DNA from: Hydractinia symbiolongicarpus
Taxonomy: Eukaryota; Cnidaria; Hydrozoa; Anthoathecata; Hydractiniidae
Assembly (NCBI RefSeq): GCF_029227915.1
Contig: NC_079887.1
Location: forward strand, 7,192,001 to 7,256,000
DNA length: 64,000 bases
Direction of reading: 5' to 3'
The notes below the pieces were generated by a model that saw nothing but the letters and a program-made list of their open reading frames with translations, did no database searches and was not told where the DNA came from. Positions 50,506 to 62,919 of the stretch are shown here, piece after piece (within the stretch, counting starts at the first letter, position 1; each line of letters begins with the position of its first letter). A program made the position numbers and the translations under genes.

Positions 50506-50906
50506 TACCGTAATGCTTCGAATAACCGCCCCCTTATATTAAACGCCCCCCTCGAATAGGCGCCCCTCCTTTTCAGTCATTTTATAAATAAACGCCTCCC
50601 TCGAATAGACGCCTCCTTGAATAGACGCCCCTCCCTCATAAGGGGCGTTTATTCGAGGCGAAAGTAAAAGTATACTTACTTACTTTTTTCCAAAATCTTA
50701 GGTTTAAGGTTGGAAATTTAGTTTTTCGCTTTTGAAGTTCATTCTCCAAAAGATGTAAATATCTTTTACTTTCTGTTGTGAAGATATATATAGGTATCCT
50801 TAAAAACTGCAAAAGTGTAAAAAACGCCACCCTCGAATAGACACCCCCCAAAAATGTCAAAAAAAACTAATAAACGCGCCGGGCGTTTATTCGAAGCATT
50901 ACGGTA
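50506..50906. mobile_element. MITE with 25-bp inverted ends and TA duplication
   Basis: The left end CCGTAATGCTTCGAATAA (50508 on) and its reverse complement at the right (to 50904) pair over 25 bp with one mismatch, with TA outside both ends. A TA target points to the Tc1/mariner group. The interior repeats CTCGAATAGACGCC-like units several times in both directions, so the whole element can fold. It has no transposase frame. Confidence 0.8.
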
Positions 50907-51012
50907 AGCGATATGAAACGGCAAAAATAGTGTTGGTTATAAGTTTAAGCAACCTCGACCACACAGCATCTTCCACGTTTCGACATCTTTGACAAGCTAA
51001 GGCGCTCAGTAC

Positions 51013-51102
51013 CAACCTCGTTCCAAGGGCCTCTAAAGTTTTTTTATATCTATAGAACAGAATGTGATGTAGAGAAACACTAAAAGCCCTCGGGAAGAGG
51101 TT
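51013..51102. mobile_element. CAACCTCG foldback MITE, about 90 bp
   Basis: CAACCTCGTTCCAAGGGC on the left faces AAAAGCCCTCGGGAAGAGGT on the right, with several mismatches. No target duplication is found. Confidence 0.55.
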
Positions 51103-52955
51103 TTCTTCCCTCTATTCTACGAGCATAGGAAGCAAGTCGAAGTAAAACTGAAAAGTACCGGAATTTCAAACTTTAATTAAATTTTTAATGTGTACTGATT
51201 TACAAAGTTGTTAAAAATATCGAGGTATATGAAATAAGGTGATGAATCTCTCGCGTCTCTATTTGAAACATGTGACGGTTGATCATTAATTTTAATTTTA
51301 TTTCATTATCAAGAGGTTTATTTTATGTTATTTTTCATCCATAGTTTTAATTTATCTTATTTAATTTTTTATCATTTTTAATTAATTAAACGTTTTTTTT
51401 AAAACAAATTAAGCAAGGTATCCTGAGTTTTCTGGTCCCATATGTATAACTGTGTAATAATATTAGGAAACTACTCTACACGAAGATGGTATGAATGCTA
51501 AGTAGAACTTTCCTTCAAGGTAGAACCCTCCTTCGAGATAGTTTCTCTTTAACTAAGATTGATCACTTATTAGTGAAAAAAAAATTTATTTTACTTTTCA
51601 ACATATTTGTTTATTTATTATAGTTTCTTTGTTATGTTATAACTTCATCGCTAATATAATAAATAGTTACCTGGATGTCATCTAATTATTTTGTTTAACA
51701 CAAAAGAAAAAAAAAGAAAAGTAAATAAAATGATGCAATAGATATTTTAATGTCATCTAATTACTCTGATGTACCCCTCCCTCCCGAAAAAATAAATAAA
51801 TAAACAAAGAAATTGAATATGGTATCATACGCGCGTTGCACGGGAAAGCGTTTTTTGTTTTCCAGGCGCTTTCTAGCAACACACACACAGTGCAGGTAGC
51901 CGCGCAGGGCTTCAGCATAGAACTCACTCAACGGAACGACACCTCTATGATCAAGCGTAGATGTCTGTTGAAGAAACAATACAGAAAACACTAAAAAATA
52001 TGTCTCACATCCTTCTACTAGAGAGAAAATCGAGAAAATATAAACTTTTTAGTGCTAGCGTAAACTTTTTCAACTAACAAAACTCTATTATTAATTTTTT
52101 TAGCGCGTCTGCGGGTAAATTATCGAGTTTTCATATTTTGAGTTAAGTTTGTGAAAAGTAATAGGCGTCATTATAAGTGTTAGACTTTAGCACTTTAACA
52201 GACTCGCAAAATTTGCTGATAATTTGTCTATTCGCACATATGTTGTCAGTGTTTCACAGGTTTTGTTGAAAATTTATGAAAAAAAGTTTTTACTGCTATA
52301 AACGGAAGCATAAAAGGACACGCTGATGATCGATGCTGCTTGAAAATCCACGGTTAAGATTGACTTATCAAGCCTTGTTTGTCTCGATTACTTAAATAAA
52401 ATGCAAAATGTGTATAATGACTTATTAAAACTAAACCTTTTGACGAAGTAAAAGGCCGCTAATTTTTCATATTAGGGAAAAATTTTATCTTTCGGGGAAT
52501 ACATGAGGGAAGAGAGAATTAGAAAATTTACTCTTAAATTAGTTCTTTTTTAATGCTTTGATAAATTCATTTATTTATTTATATTTTTCACTATTTCACT
52601 GCGGCTAATTCTACCTATTAAAATTGAGTCTTTTCATCTTTTCATTTTTTAAATTTATTTATAGCCGACGAACCGGAGTGAAAAAAAACAATGTATCATA
52701 AAAAGTGGAAACAGAACAAGTGAAAAAAAGTTTAATTTCAAGCGCGGTAAAAACAAAGTAACAAAATTTTTTATATTTTTTATTTGATGAATTTAAAACA
52801 AAAACATTGAATATAAATATATTTACGACTTAATTTCACCTTTACACGGGTAAAACGTGTAGATAATCAGAAAGGTGTGAAAATAACAAGAGCGCTTCTA
52901 AAAAAAATAATTTCCATACACAATGGCAACAGTAACATTAAAGCACTCAAATCTC

Positions 52956-52976
52956 ATTGGCTCTTAATGAGCCAAT
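52956..52976. promoter_or_regulatory. Inverted pair of CCAAT boxes
   Basis: ATTGGCTC, TTAAT, GAGCCAAT form a perfect 8-bp palindrome whose two arms are CCAAT boxes in opposite directions, about 315 bp upstream of the T-box start codon. NF-Y type factors bind such sites. Function is inferred from position and sequence only. Confidence 0.45.
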
Positions 52977-53094
52977 AGGGAATAAGTAAAAAAAACTTAA
53001 AGAAACTGTTTCAAAAATTGCCTGTGCACATTAACGCCTTCAATATATACAAGCCTATGGATTGATAAAGTTGTTTTTCGTGTGACAAGCTCAG

Positions 53095-53118
53095 CCAATA
53101 TATTATATATATATACAT
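53095..53118 (+). promoter_or_regulatory. CCAAT box joined to TATA-like run
   Basis: CCAAT at 53095-53099 runs straight into TATTATATATATATATAC, about 170-190 bp before the T-box ATG. It is a plausible core promoter, although TA runs are common in this DNA. Confidence 0.35.
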
Positions 53119-53289
53119 GTATACATAAACTATCATCGGCGTGAACGTAGAAAAGCAATATTTTAAACGTGAAATCACCTTTCAGAAGGTTTCAAAAAAA
53201 TTTCACAGGGTTAAGTGATAAATTCGTCGACTTTTCTCTTATCTGTTATACAAACAAGAAAATCGAAGTGTAAAGTAATCTTATATAAT

Positions 53290-56200
53290 ATGGAGGGATA
53301 TTATTATTCGCATCATATTAATCCAGCACAAAAGGAATCTTGTGGAAATTCTGTTGCACCTGGTTACCCTTCAAGCTGTTACAACCAACCGCAGTTACCA
53401 CCACAACCCGCTCCTCATTGCGTCTCACCAGCCAATACAGATCCGTGGAATCCATCACAAATAAGCTATCCAAATCATCATCAGTATTACCCTCATGGAT
53501 ATCCTGGTTATTATCACGGCATTTCATCGCCACCGGACGTTCCTTTGCCGTATAATCAGCCTAGTTGCAGCGGAGGGAGCGGGTCTTACTACCACTCCGG
53601 CCCACCGCCGCCGCAAGGCTATGGTGGCATAACTTATGAAAACGAAGACCAAGAGGATGGCGATGAAAATAAAATTATGGTAACATTGGAAAACAAACAA
53701 CTATGGAAGGATTTTCATGATGTTGGCACCGAAATGATTATAACAAAAACGGGAAGGTATGTTTACACTGGTGCTTTCTAAGCATGTCTTTCTATGTGCT
53801 TTTTTATATATTCTTAAAAAGCGTTTATTATATTGAAAGCCATATTTATTTTTGGTTTTATATTAGAGCTCTTCAAATATCAAGGTTTGACTTGTAGTAA
53901 TATACAAAATATAGCTAGAATTGTTTATTTTTTTTTATAGTTTTTTTCTCAACCTTTTTACAGCATTTTTATAAGCAATTTTAAAAGTTCAATATCACAA
54001 AAATACCATGAAAAACAGTGTATAAATGCAAAAAAAATTAAGGTTTATTTTTCAGTGAAAAGAAAAAAAATTTAAAAAACAAAAAATAAATTTTTAAGTT
54101 TTTAAAAATTTTTATTATTTTTTCTAATATTATTTTCCCTTTTTTTTGTTTGTTTGTATTTCTAAAGGAAATGTTTCAACTTATTTTTCATTCTTTACAC
54201 ATTGGCAAATCTCAAATGGGCAGCATTTCTATAAGCCAACACGTTTGAATATAATTATAGCTTGTTAAAACTTCAATAACAACAGGCTAGCGTAAAAAGC
54301 GTGGCGTAATTAAATACTCGTTTAAAAATTGAAAGAAAGGAAAAACTTTTTCCTTGCGTATCACGTGCTTTAATAGAAATTAAAAAAATAATTTACTCCA
54401 ATTTTTTATAAATAAACTTCATTTTTTTAAACGAAATTTTTTTTCAGAATTCACGAAAATAAAATTTTTGAAAATGGCTCAATCGGGCAATTAGTTTCAC
54501 TTTTGAGAAGACTCGATAAGTCAAATAGGTATGCGCTAGCTTCGCAGCACGGAACTGCTTAAGTATAGTAAATAATCGAGCGCAAATGCTATATTTTCAA
54601 TATGTTTTTTTCAATAGACGCATGTTTCCGCCGATTCGATTGCGAGTAAACAATCTAGAACCAAAATCAAAATACGTCTTACTAATGGATATAGTGCCGG
54701 CAGACGATTGCCGTTATAAATTTAACCGTGGGAATTGGTTGATAGCCGGCAAAGCTGATCCCGAAATGCCGAAAAGAATGTATATACACCCCGAATCGCC
54801 CAACACTGGCAGTCAGTGGATGCAAAAAGTTATATCGTTTCACAAACTAAAACTGACGAATAATTTATCGGATAAAAACGGATATGTGAGTATTAGAACA
54901 CAAAATTTTTTTTTTTTATCGACCTCTCCTTCGTAGTGCTCTTTGTAAGAGCAAATTTTATCCGTGACGTAAACGCTCTAAGAATGAGTTTGTTCTCCTT
55001 CCCAATTTATTTTCCTCCTGCGACGCTCTCCTCCGTTCCAATTATTTCTCATGTTTAGTCATGTATATATACTTTCTCACACTTCTATCAATGAGTAATC
55101 ACTCTCCTCCTTTTCTGTATTCTACACACCTGGAATGCACAGTGCCTGAAACAATTGTTAAAAATCAGCTCTAAAACCGCCAGCTGCCCCTGCGCGCCGT
55201 GTAACTCTTAACTCAAAATCGGCATATTTTACTTTCAGATTGATTTATTTATTCCTTTTGTTTAGACAATTCTAAATTCCATGCATAAATATCAGCCTCG
55301 ATTCCATGTTGCCAAAGTCAGTGACGTTTATAAATTACCATGGGCCAATTTCAAGACATATGTATTTAAAGAAAACGAATTTATTGCGGTTACAGCTTAT
55401 CAAAATGAAAAAGTAAGGGAAATTCCACCATACTTAGCTAGCCTCGTTTTCAGGTTTTAATGTGGCGTGAATCAAAATGATAATCATTGTTATTATCTTT
55501 TAGGTGACAAAGTTAAAAATTGACCATAACCCCTTCGCAAAGGGATTCCGTGAAGATGGAGCAGCCGGGAAGCGTGGCTTCAGGTAAACTTGTCACGAAA
55601 GTACAAAATGAACTTGGAAAAATTTAATAAATAATTTGCAGGTGAAAAATTAATCTTTTGTTTTTTGATAGGCAATCAGATGAAGATAGTCATGACTCGA
55701 ATTCGCTTACACCTGCAAAACCACCGGGAACTCCAAAAGCTGAAGAAGAGACACAAAGCACTCAGAATTCGACAAATGGTAAGTCCAACTTGTTACCCAG
55801 TCTCTATCTCTTAAACGTTGTTACTGATCTGGTAACTAAATTAAAAATAAACTCAGTGACGTACGTGTTGATTAATTTTGTATTCTTATTGATCTCGTTT
55901 CTTCTTTTGTTTTGCGCCGAATTTTTTCACGCCTACTAATCCAAATTAAAATGCTTTCTCTTGCATTTTCGCCTTGTTGACAACATGGTGTTAACCGGTT
56001 ATTATTGTTATTTTTAACACATTTTTCAAGTGTGAAAAACACAGTTTTCGGCAATCATGCTTTCTGTGTAAATAAAAACGGCAAATGTGGCGCCCTTACC
56101 AATTTTTTTGTGGGCATGTTTTCTTTTTTTTTTTGTTTTTAGTATACTTTTCCCGACAAAATTTTATTTAAAGATAATTTGCCAACTTGCGGTTAAAATT

Positions 56201-58546
56201 CTGCCTCTACGAAACAAAATACTTCCTTCAGCTTGAAACAACCGGCTGTGATTTTCTGTTCAGGCAAGGCACAATATATAGCTTTTTTACTGCCTATTTT
56301 ATTTCTCAGTTCGGTATTTGACACCGCACCACTTTTTCACTCACCTAAAAAAACTCACCTAAAGCTACACTATGTCAGGTTTGAACAAAGATTTTGAAAT
56401 ATTCACCCTCCATTTATAGCGTAAACAGCGTGTTTTTCCTCAAATAATAATGAATACCCTAAAAATATAGACTTGTAACAGGTTTAAAAGTCTCACGTGA
56501 GGTTTTCCGACCAGGAGAATGAAACTATTTTCACTCTGCTACAAACATACCGGATGTCTTATACGTGCCGTAATTGTGTATTTTCGTTCTCTCTGTTTTA
56601 GTATCTCCAGAGTCTGGTATATCATCATTAAATTCTACGCCTAAAAAACTAAAAACTTCATGCGATAGTAACGAAAAAAAGATGATCCCACAGGATCGCT
56701 TGTCTCTAAATTATAGCACATCAAAGAACTCACCACCAAGTGCTCATAACGGACCTTCTGACTATATGCCTGGCTCAACATCGTGTATATATCCACAACA
56801 TCCGTATATGGAGGTGAAGAAGGAACAACTATCCAATCACGAACTGCCGCACGCATGGCCGAATTATGGCTTTAACCCTGCGTATCCTAATATTCATAAC
56901 GTATTCACTCAAATGATGGGTCACAGAAACTCAACGTGTAGACATGGTCTCACTTCATGCCAAGTTTGCATGCCTTCTATAGGATATTCACATTATTCGA
57001 GTGTAGATTCAGGAAGGTGAGTTCACACTACAAAAATTTTCAGTCGATGACAATCGCACTTGGACAGTTGCATTTGATGTTCGGCACCTTAGCCCAACCA
57101 AAAATAAAGCTACGTTTGAATTTTTTTGTCGCATTTTTAGTCTATCTAACACTTTTTTTAGATTTAAAAATATATAAGATTTTATAATTTATTATACTAA
57201 CATTCTCCTCACTCACTATTTATGTAAAAAACAAACAAAGAAAGATCTGCTTTCTACAGAACATTTAAAATGATCTGGATTTACTAAGAGACTCACAAAT
57301 TTGAACATGTACAAAAGAATGTGCTGTTTTGTGGATAACATTCAGCTCCTTCTATTAAACATTCGGCCTCTAAAAAAATGTAACGAAGGGTATTCTTTAT
57401 TCCCTGAAATTTCTTTGTATTCCTGCTTTAAATTGTAGATTTGTTTCTCTCTTACTACAAGCAATGAAATTATATGTTCTAGATTTTTATTTCCATGCAT
57501 TTACCACAACTCGCTAACGCAAGTTGAGGTCTTGGTAAAGGCTACTTTCAAATGTTTATTGGCGGCAACTCTCAGTGTTTTTTAAATTTAGGCATTCGCC
57601 TACATTTTCGCAGCTTTGGAAGTTGAGAACAGTCAACTTCTAAGCAGACTTTTTGCCAACCAATAAAAATTTAGAAAACGCTGCCATCATTAATGTAATA
57701 GAAATGGAACATACTGAGCGCCGACGTTAAAACGCTGAGAGCTGTGACGGTGAACGCTTTAATTTATAGCAGCCTTTAGTTTTGTTGTATACGACACTTT
57801 TAGATATGGTATTTCTTTTTTTAAGTTTTTAATATTATTTTTGGTGCAATATTAATGTAATATTACCCAGTAATTCATGTATATTTTTGGTTGGTAAACA
57901 CTGTAGTATAAATACATTTTATAAGAAATTCAAATTGTTTACAACAATGAATAAGGTAGAATACTCACATTTTAAAAGAAAAAAAGAAATAAAAGTCGTT
58001 TTTTACTTTTTATTTTGTGTTTTTGCAACTGTAACTTTATTGATTAAAAGTTTTTACACAGAATGTTATAAAGAAGGAAAAATAGGTATGCCTTCTTAAT
58101 GCACATCTTTCAAAGAAAAACAAAGCTCGATTTACGCCTGTATTTGTTTACCGTAGCTTGCTACCATTTTATTTACTATTTATCAAAGTGGACATTGATT
58201 GTATATATGTTCAGAAGTTCCGCGTCTGTTTATTGATGTTAAAAGATAATTTTATCAATTCTTAGATGTACCTACATCTTTTAAAACAATTCGAAGTTAT
58301 TGCTCGTATTTTTTAGTTATTTCGGGAAGAAAAATAAACGGTTAAAAGGGGGAAATGTCTAGTCTCGTTTCCATTCAAGTGAAAAAGAATTAGTACAGTG
58401 TTCCGCAATTTGGTGGTATATTTTGCTTACTGTTTTTTTTTGTTATTGTCTGAAATGTTTTACTAAAAATATATTAAAATTAACTTTTTTCTGCTGGTAG
58501 CAATGGATATGTCAAAAACAACATTGCAAGTTCATCCATTTTTTAA
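53290..58546 (+). CDS. T-box transcription factor, Tbx2/3 group, 7 exons (last one uncertain)
   Basis: Sequence-specific DNA-binding factor; Tbx2/3 proteins act mostly as repressors in development. Exons: 53290-53756, 54618-54885, 55266-55412, 55504-55583, 55672-55778, 56602-57016, and probably 58501-58546. This gives 509 residues. A Pro/Tyr/His-rich N-terminus precedes the T-box (about 131-316): [128 protein letters not shown] and FHKLKLTNN with SDK separate it from Brachyury and Tbx4/5. Exon 6 encodes a Ser/Pro/Tyr-rich tail with a VKKE sumoylation-like site. The first Met in frame is at 53290. The donor at 57017 (AG|GTGAGT) is strong; without splicing, the frame would end there at TGA. Confidence 0.88.
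57230..57380. repeat. Diverged repeat, copy 1 (T-box intron 6)
   Basis: About 150 bp that can be aligned by eye with 58964-59113: shared strings include CAGAACAT, ATGATCTGG, ACTCACAAATT, ATGTACAA and TTTTAAACATT-like blocks, in the same order and spacing. Confidence 0.6.
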
Positions 58547-58738
58547 TTGGGGATTTCCGCCTGAATTATCTGATTATCATGTCGTTGAGTGTTTTTTTTT
58601 TAATACTGACTCCTTATTCTCCTTGCAAATTTTGGACTAAAATTACTGACCTTTATATTTCAACCATTTTGTGCTTGTTCAAATTTTTATGCAAATTTGA
58701 TATCACCAGATGTTTGAACAAATTGCAAAAGTTAACGC

Positions 58739-58767
58739 TTTGTTTGTTTGTTTGTTTGTTTGTTTAT
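58739..58767. repeat. (TTTG)n microsatellite
   Basis: About seven TTTG units, just past the putative last T-box exon. Confidence 0.9.
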
Positions 58768-58963
58768 TTAAAGTCAATAAGTTGGCATGCTCATCTTTTA
58801 AAGAAGAGATCTGAAATTTATTCCTTCGCAATACTGGATTATATACCATAGATACTTAAATATTTAAATAGTTCTGACTGCCAATTTAAACTTAATATTC
58901 CCACTTTTCCTTGACAATTTTACTGTTTTAAAAACCACTCGCCATTTATATACAATTTTAACA

Positions 58964-59113
58964 CAAGAAAAAAAAACTCGGCTTCCCGCAGAACATATAA
59001 TATGATCTGGGTTTGCTTTTATACTCACAAATTAGAAGATGTACAAGAAAAAGTACTGCCTGGTTGAAAACATTTAGCTCTTTCTTTTAAACATTAAGTC
59101 GCTGATAAAAACT
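58964..59113. repeat. Diverged repeat, copy 2 (after the T-box gene)
   Basis: Same-direction partner of 57230-57380. The pair brackets the putative terminal exon, as a local duplication or two insertions of one old repeat would. Confidence 0.6.
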
Positions 59114-60214
59114 AATAAACATCTGAAATTTCATTCCCGGATTTTTGATCTATGATTGTTACTAGCTCATGTATTCTAGCTAGGAGGATAGAATAATCTA
59201 ATCCTCCAACGTATTTGCTAGGCTTTATTTTTAAAAGTCTATAAAGGGAGACTTAACACCATCAAGGTACACCCTTCGTCGCATTTTCTGGCTGTTTAGT
59301 CCAACCCACTTGGAGCATTCCTTTAACTCAATCAGGTGCTACAATATGCATTTTTTATTTCTTGTAAAACAGCTTTTGAATGGTGTTTAATTTTCTGTAC
59401 TTTGAAGGTCTAATTTTTGCTTGTCAACAATCTTCATAAGAAGACCAAATTCCTGAGTTTACATGCTCCGTATGGCTAGTGTATCAACCGAATTCAAACT
59501 TCCTACGAATCACTTTTTTTCGTATGAAACTCATAGAATTTATAATAAAATATGTAATGGGGAATATTGCTGTTATTATTCTATGATCAAACGTCCAATC
59601 AGTTCATCTTTAGGGTTTAAAATTCGTTATAAAAGATATAGTAAGCATCATTCGTAATTAACTTCTTAACGCGAAATTACTGTACCGTTTCGTACCATCG
59701 CGCGTACTAATGCGCAAAAGAGTTCGACGCAAAATAATACGAATAAGTAATTTCAAATTCCACCCCACTGTCTTTTGTAACTGTCTGTAACATCCCCTTC
59801 TGTTACTTCACGACTTCTCAGTAGAGTACCCCAACCCCCTTGCCATTTTGTAACAAAGTAAACTGGATTGTATAAATCCTTTAGTTCTTCTTGCCATTAG
59901 TATTACAATTAGTTAGGCTTTAACAACACGTCAAAAACGTACACGTGTGGAAACTGAACGGTGACTTTCTAAACTAAAAGAACACTCAATCAAAACTTAA
60001 ATTACGCTGGTGACATGCTGTGTCGCATCTTTGTATAAGAAGTATAAATTAAGTTTTCACATGAATAAAATTCGTTACAGTTTACCGTCATGTCGACCAA
60101 TCAGTGACGCAGGTTTTCTTAATTACAAGACTAGATTCGCATCTTTACATGTATATATTTGAAACACAAGAAAAAAAAATATTTACATAGTTTTTAAACA
60201 CTCACTCAGGTTCC

Positions 60215-60288
60215 CAACCTCGTCCCCAGGGCATCTTGTATCTTTTCTGACCCCGGGACGGCGATACGAACATGGCCCTGGAGGAGGC
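60215..60288 (+). repeat. Left terminal inverted repeat of the Mutator-like element
   Basis: 74 bp, starting CAACCTCGTCCCCAGGGC and ending GCCCTGGAGGAGGC. Identical to the reverse complement of 62920-62993 but for one base. Confidence 0.9.
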
Positions 60289-62919
60289 CTCGTCACGTGA
60301 CCCTCCAATACACAGTATTTCTGTGTGTAATATTTAATGAGATTTGTCTCAATGTACCAAAGTTTTAATATAACCTTGCAGAGCTAAGCGAGATCGGCCT
60401 TTTACGTCACAGATACGTGCGGCGAGTTTGTTTTGATTCCTCTCATCGCAACACACAAACTTCTCGCATATTGCCCTTGATTGTTTTGTGTAAATGTATA
60501 AATATACAATAATGTTATTTAGGCTGCTGTTTACTTGAAGAAATTCAAGCAATTTAGTTATGTGTATTTCACTGAATTGGTTGACTAGCAAGCACTGGGT
60601 TGCAAAACTTGTAGCTAGGGGAAACTTGGAAATTAGTAAATGATTTGCCCATCTGAACATAGCACTTCGTTGGTTCTCTAAGGTGCAGATATGGCTACAT
60701 AATTTTCAAATGTTCGTATCATTCTAGGTGCCCGACTGAAAGTAGCTAGGCAGAAATTTAACCTCATATTAACATTTACATTTTTTATTCATTTTGGCTG
60801 AACTTTAGAATTCTCATTTACCGTGAGTTCATATCTGTGTCTGCATTACTGCTTTTATATGATGACAAAGATTTTGCTGTATTTAAACAATACTTAGCTG
60901 AAACTGAATTCAACTATGGTGGACTCACTGCTTGCAGTTATATTGGGTGAAAAAGGCTTCAGAAGAGTATTTACTTTAGAAGTATTTTTTTCTTTTACAT
61001 TTGTGGCCTTAACATTTCCAAAAAGCCACCCATTACTGATAAATTCTGCTTTTTCTTTTCTTAATGACATGTTTTAAAACGCCTTGCAGCTTTTTTATTT
61101 TTTACTCAGCAAGCTCACATTTATTTTGTATATACACTTAATTTGCATCTAATTTATACAAAAACAAGGTTTTTTTCTGTTTAAAACATAAATAATTCAA
61201 AAATTTTATCAAAAGCATTATGCTGGTTTGAAAATCGAGAACGACAAGTCTGCGTGTGATCTGTTTTCTCGATTTAATGTATCACTGCCTTAATAGTTTA
61301 GAAAGAATTGATATACGACTTTACGAACAGCAAAGTATTGCTACCTTGAGAAAAAAATGTTTCGGGAATAATTTTTTGAGGAAATTATTTTGGGGATTTT
61401 GGACCAAAATTAGTTTCATAAATTCGCACTTTTTAGAGCTCATCAAAATTCTGCTGCTGTTCAAAAATCGATTTTTATTGATATATACATCTATTTATTG
61501 TTATAATTCTGCTTGGAAAATATTTAAAATGCCAAACTAGCTAACCGTGAAGATTAATTCAGTATTCTCATAAGAGCATCCTATCACAAAAAGATGTCAG
61601 CAAAGAGACATTCCTTGCAACTAAATTTTTTGTTTACTAGCATAATTTTAGGTTGAATCTTATCTGACATTTCTGAGGTTAGAATAGCTTTTAAAATTTT
61701 CTGAATCTGTATCTTGGTCAAAATTGATATGCTGTCAAAACGACTTATCGGCGTCTTTGAAAAGGGCTAAATTCTGAAACTCAGAATGTATGATGATAAT
61801 AGAACTATTTTTTGGCTCAATTTCATCAAACCAATCTAAAACCATATCATACCAAATCTCAAGTCAATATTTTAATTTTTACTGAAGTTATGGGACGCTA
61901 TATAAACTATATACTCGGTTTAGACTTTTTTTGTGATTTTTTATGTTCACTTCTTTGTAATTTGTATTAAAACTCTTGAGATAATATATCACAGTGGTGA
62001 GCTGTTAAATATCTACCACCATCTTCAGTATATCCTGGATTTAACCATATGCCTAATTGAGCGCTCAATAAAATTTGATTAGTTCGATTTTCTGAAATTT
62101 TTTCATAGCGTGTTAAAAAAGGCCTAGCAAGAATCAGTTTAAGAAAATCTTCCTAACTTTTTCTCTTCCTCAAAATGGCTTTTTAAATTTTTCATGCCTC
62201 GTGTAAAATTATATTTTATCAGATAGGTTTAAAAGTACTCCTTAACAAATTTTAAGTCAATAACTTTATCTTTTTACTGAAGCTTTTGCAATTTGAATTT
62301 TCTTGAATTAGGCCGGATAAATGTGCATTCAATGATAAAATGGCTCCGACGGTTAACCTACTGGCTTTTTATATCTTTTATAGTAACCAAAGCATATAAG
62401 GTAATAAAACATGCCCACTAATAACAACCTGATATAATTTAAAACGTAATGTATATATATTTTGTAAAAAAAACATTTTCGATATTTTGTGTAAAATTAT
62501 TTTGTCTATAAAGGACATAGGCGGCAATTTTATGCAACGTCAGTCTTTGCAAAAAGCTGCAAATCAAAGCTGGCCACTTGGAAACAAATTGAGTTTCTTT
62601 CTTTTTTCTTATCTTGATAGTGTGCTAGGTATAGTGTGCTAGCTAGCTACTTTTCTAGCTTTATTAAACATTCCCAGCTATTGAAATATTGTCATGTAAG
62701 CAGTATTACTTTATGTCTTATTTTATACTCTCATTGCTTAGTAATGCTTTTTATTAAATTTTTCACTTTGAAAAAACTGGATACTGCTGATACACCTCCG
62801 CCATTTTAATACGAACAGCTTCCTCCTGTTGGTCACAGACTCGCCGCCTCGCCAAAATGTTTTGTATGACGCAATAATTATTTGACATATCCGCGCCAAT
62901 CAGGTTTCATATCGGACCA

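Larger units (their letters stand above)
47397..53289. other. Intergenic: AKAP10 3' end to the T-box gene
   Basis: 5.9 kb without a recognised gene. The first 0.5 kb is AKAP10 3' UTR with AATAAA at 47900-47905. Foldback elements lie at 49836, 50506 and 51013. Overlapping open frames on both strands at 48982-49244 resemble nothing known to me. The last few hundred bases hold the putative T-box promoter. Confidence 0.55.

Noticed and set aside
53290-57016. Brachyury or Tbx4/5
   Set aside because: [15 protein letters not shown] and FHKLKLTNN followed by SDK are typical of Tbx2/3; Brachyury has a quite different core, and Tbx4/5 has GKAEPAMPGRLYVHP.
60349-60660. A 103-codon minus-strand frame inside the Mutator-like element as a transposase
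   Set aside because: No MULE transposase or zinc-finger motif is visible, and the frame is too short.
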